Assembly: GCA_001464545.1 (NCBI GenBank)
Contig: LNFC01000012.1
Span: 1-64,000, forward strand
From: Acidobacteria bacterium Ga0077551
Lineage (GTDB): Bacteria > Pseudomonadota > Alphaproteobacteria > Caulobacterales > Hyphomonadaceae
Direction: 5' to 3'
DNA: 64,000 nucleotides
The position numbers were made by a program, and so were the translations under genes. The notes under the pieces are model-generated. The model saw only the letters and a program-made list of their open reading frames with translations. It did no database searches and was not told where the DNA came from. Below, in pieces: positions 63,893-64,000 of the stretch. Numbering within the stretch: the stretch's first letter is position 1; each line of letters opens with the position of its first letter.

Positions 63893-64000
63893 GAACTATC
63901 CTCCTCGTCGCAGCCGACGAATGGCGGTTCTGGCGACGCTCACGCCTTGCCATGTTGGCACTTGGGCTTTTGCTCGTGCTTGTTGCGGCCTCTGCGACAC
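63889..64000 (+). CDS. ABC-2 type permease, N-terminal part (3' end outside window)
   Basis: The ATG at 63889 overlaps the ATPase stop (ATGA). About 37 residues are visible: 'MRTILLVAADEWRFWRRSRLAMLALGLLLVLVAASAT', a cytoplasmic basic segment with the Glu-Trp and Arg pattern common at the start of ABC-2 permeases (including DUF3526-type ones), then the first membrane helix. The subfamily and partner count cannot be judged because the window ends here. Confidence 0.75.
   Translation, partial: MRTILLVAADEWRFWRRSRLAMLALGLLLVLVAASAT

Overview
The window looks like chromosome of a high-GC alphaproteobacterium, most likely of the Hyphomonadaceae/Caulobacterales type. Supporting signs are several TonB-dependent receptors, a FYDLN-acid-domain protein beside tRNA-Ala and aroA, a DUF1150 protein, the nrnC-lptC-lptA-lptB-rpoN and secA-ppiC-argJ-mutT clusters, a small aa3-oxidase subunit IV and a cysteine-nucleophile PHA depolymerase. 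The family assignment is inference. I see no insertion sequence, integrase, prophage, CRISPR array or rRNA gene. Most of the window is core genome with nutrient-uptake modules between.

Layout, left to right. 1-2.3 kb: C-terminal part of a TonB-dependent receptor. 2.4-5.4 kb (minus): an HSL-type alpha/beta hydrolase and a feruloyl-CoA-synthase-like ligase. 5.4-11.7 kb (minus): a probable operon of fused OppD-OppF ATPase, threonine ammonia-lyase, tandem-FKBP lipoprotein, cysQ and glmM. 11.8-13.9 kb: OmpW-like protein and an iron alcohol dehydrogenase, divergent. 14-19.2 kb: a phosphate-scavenging locus (beta-propeller phytase, acid-phosphatase-like lipoprotein, TonB receptor remnant, intact TonB receptor) with two candidate Pho boxes. 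19.2-22.5 kb: CHAD protein, two small membrane proteins, PHA depolymerase. 22.5-24.4 kb: a cysteine-synthase-like enzyme and an Lrp/AsnC regulator, divergent, framed by two copies of a structured 108-bp repeat. 24.4-29.7 kb: a zinc locus (ZIP transporter, DUF2796 lipoprotein, ABC ATPase, FtsX-like permease, DUF3299 lipoprotein, HAD hydrolase) with a Zur-box candidate. 29.8-33.5 kb (minus): mscL, ihfB, rpsA, cmk. 33.5-39.3 kb: SDR, Old Yellow Enzyme, chemoreceptor and outer-membrane protein, lying between cmk and aroA. 39.3-41.9 kb: aroA, FYDLN protein, tRNA-Ala(GGC), DUF1150. 41.9-44.7 kb: beta-helix lipoprotein with diheme cytochrome, then a small lipoprotein. 44.7-49.5 kb: YaiI, nrnC, lptC, lptA, lptB, rpoN. 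49.9-55.5 kb: secA diverging from a parvulin, argJ, mutT and a Flp pilin. 55.6-58.1 kb: methyltransferase, shortened ComF, grxC, DUF1178, oxidase subunit IV. 58.2-60.6 kb: a NatAB-type exporter. 61-64 kb: a siderophore-type TonB receptor followed by an ABC ATPase and the start of an ABC permease.

The observations I rate highest are: two same-orientation 108-bp repeats with compensated base changes in both hairpins, each supplying a neighbouring gene's TAG stop; ribosomal protein S1 with a C-terminal helix-hairpin-helix module; a ComF protein with an in-frame loss of its zinc-finger half; an internally deleted TonB receptor in the phosphate locus; a likely CTG start for the HAD hydrolase; and the unusual receptor-plus-exporter-like ABC unit at the right edge. 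I did not find a clear-cut new defence or mobile system. All comparisons are from memory of protein families; no search was run.
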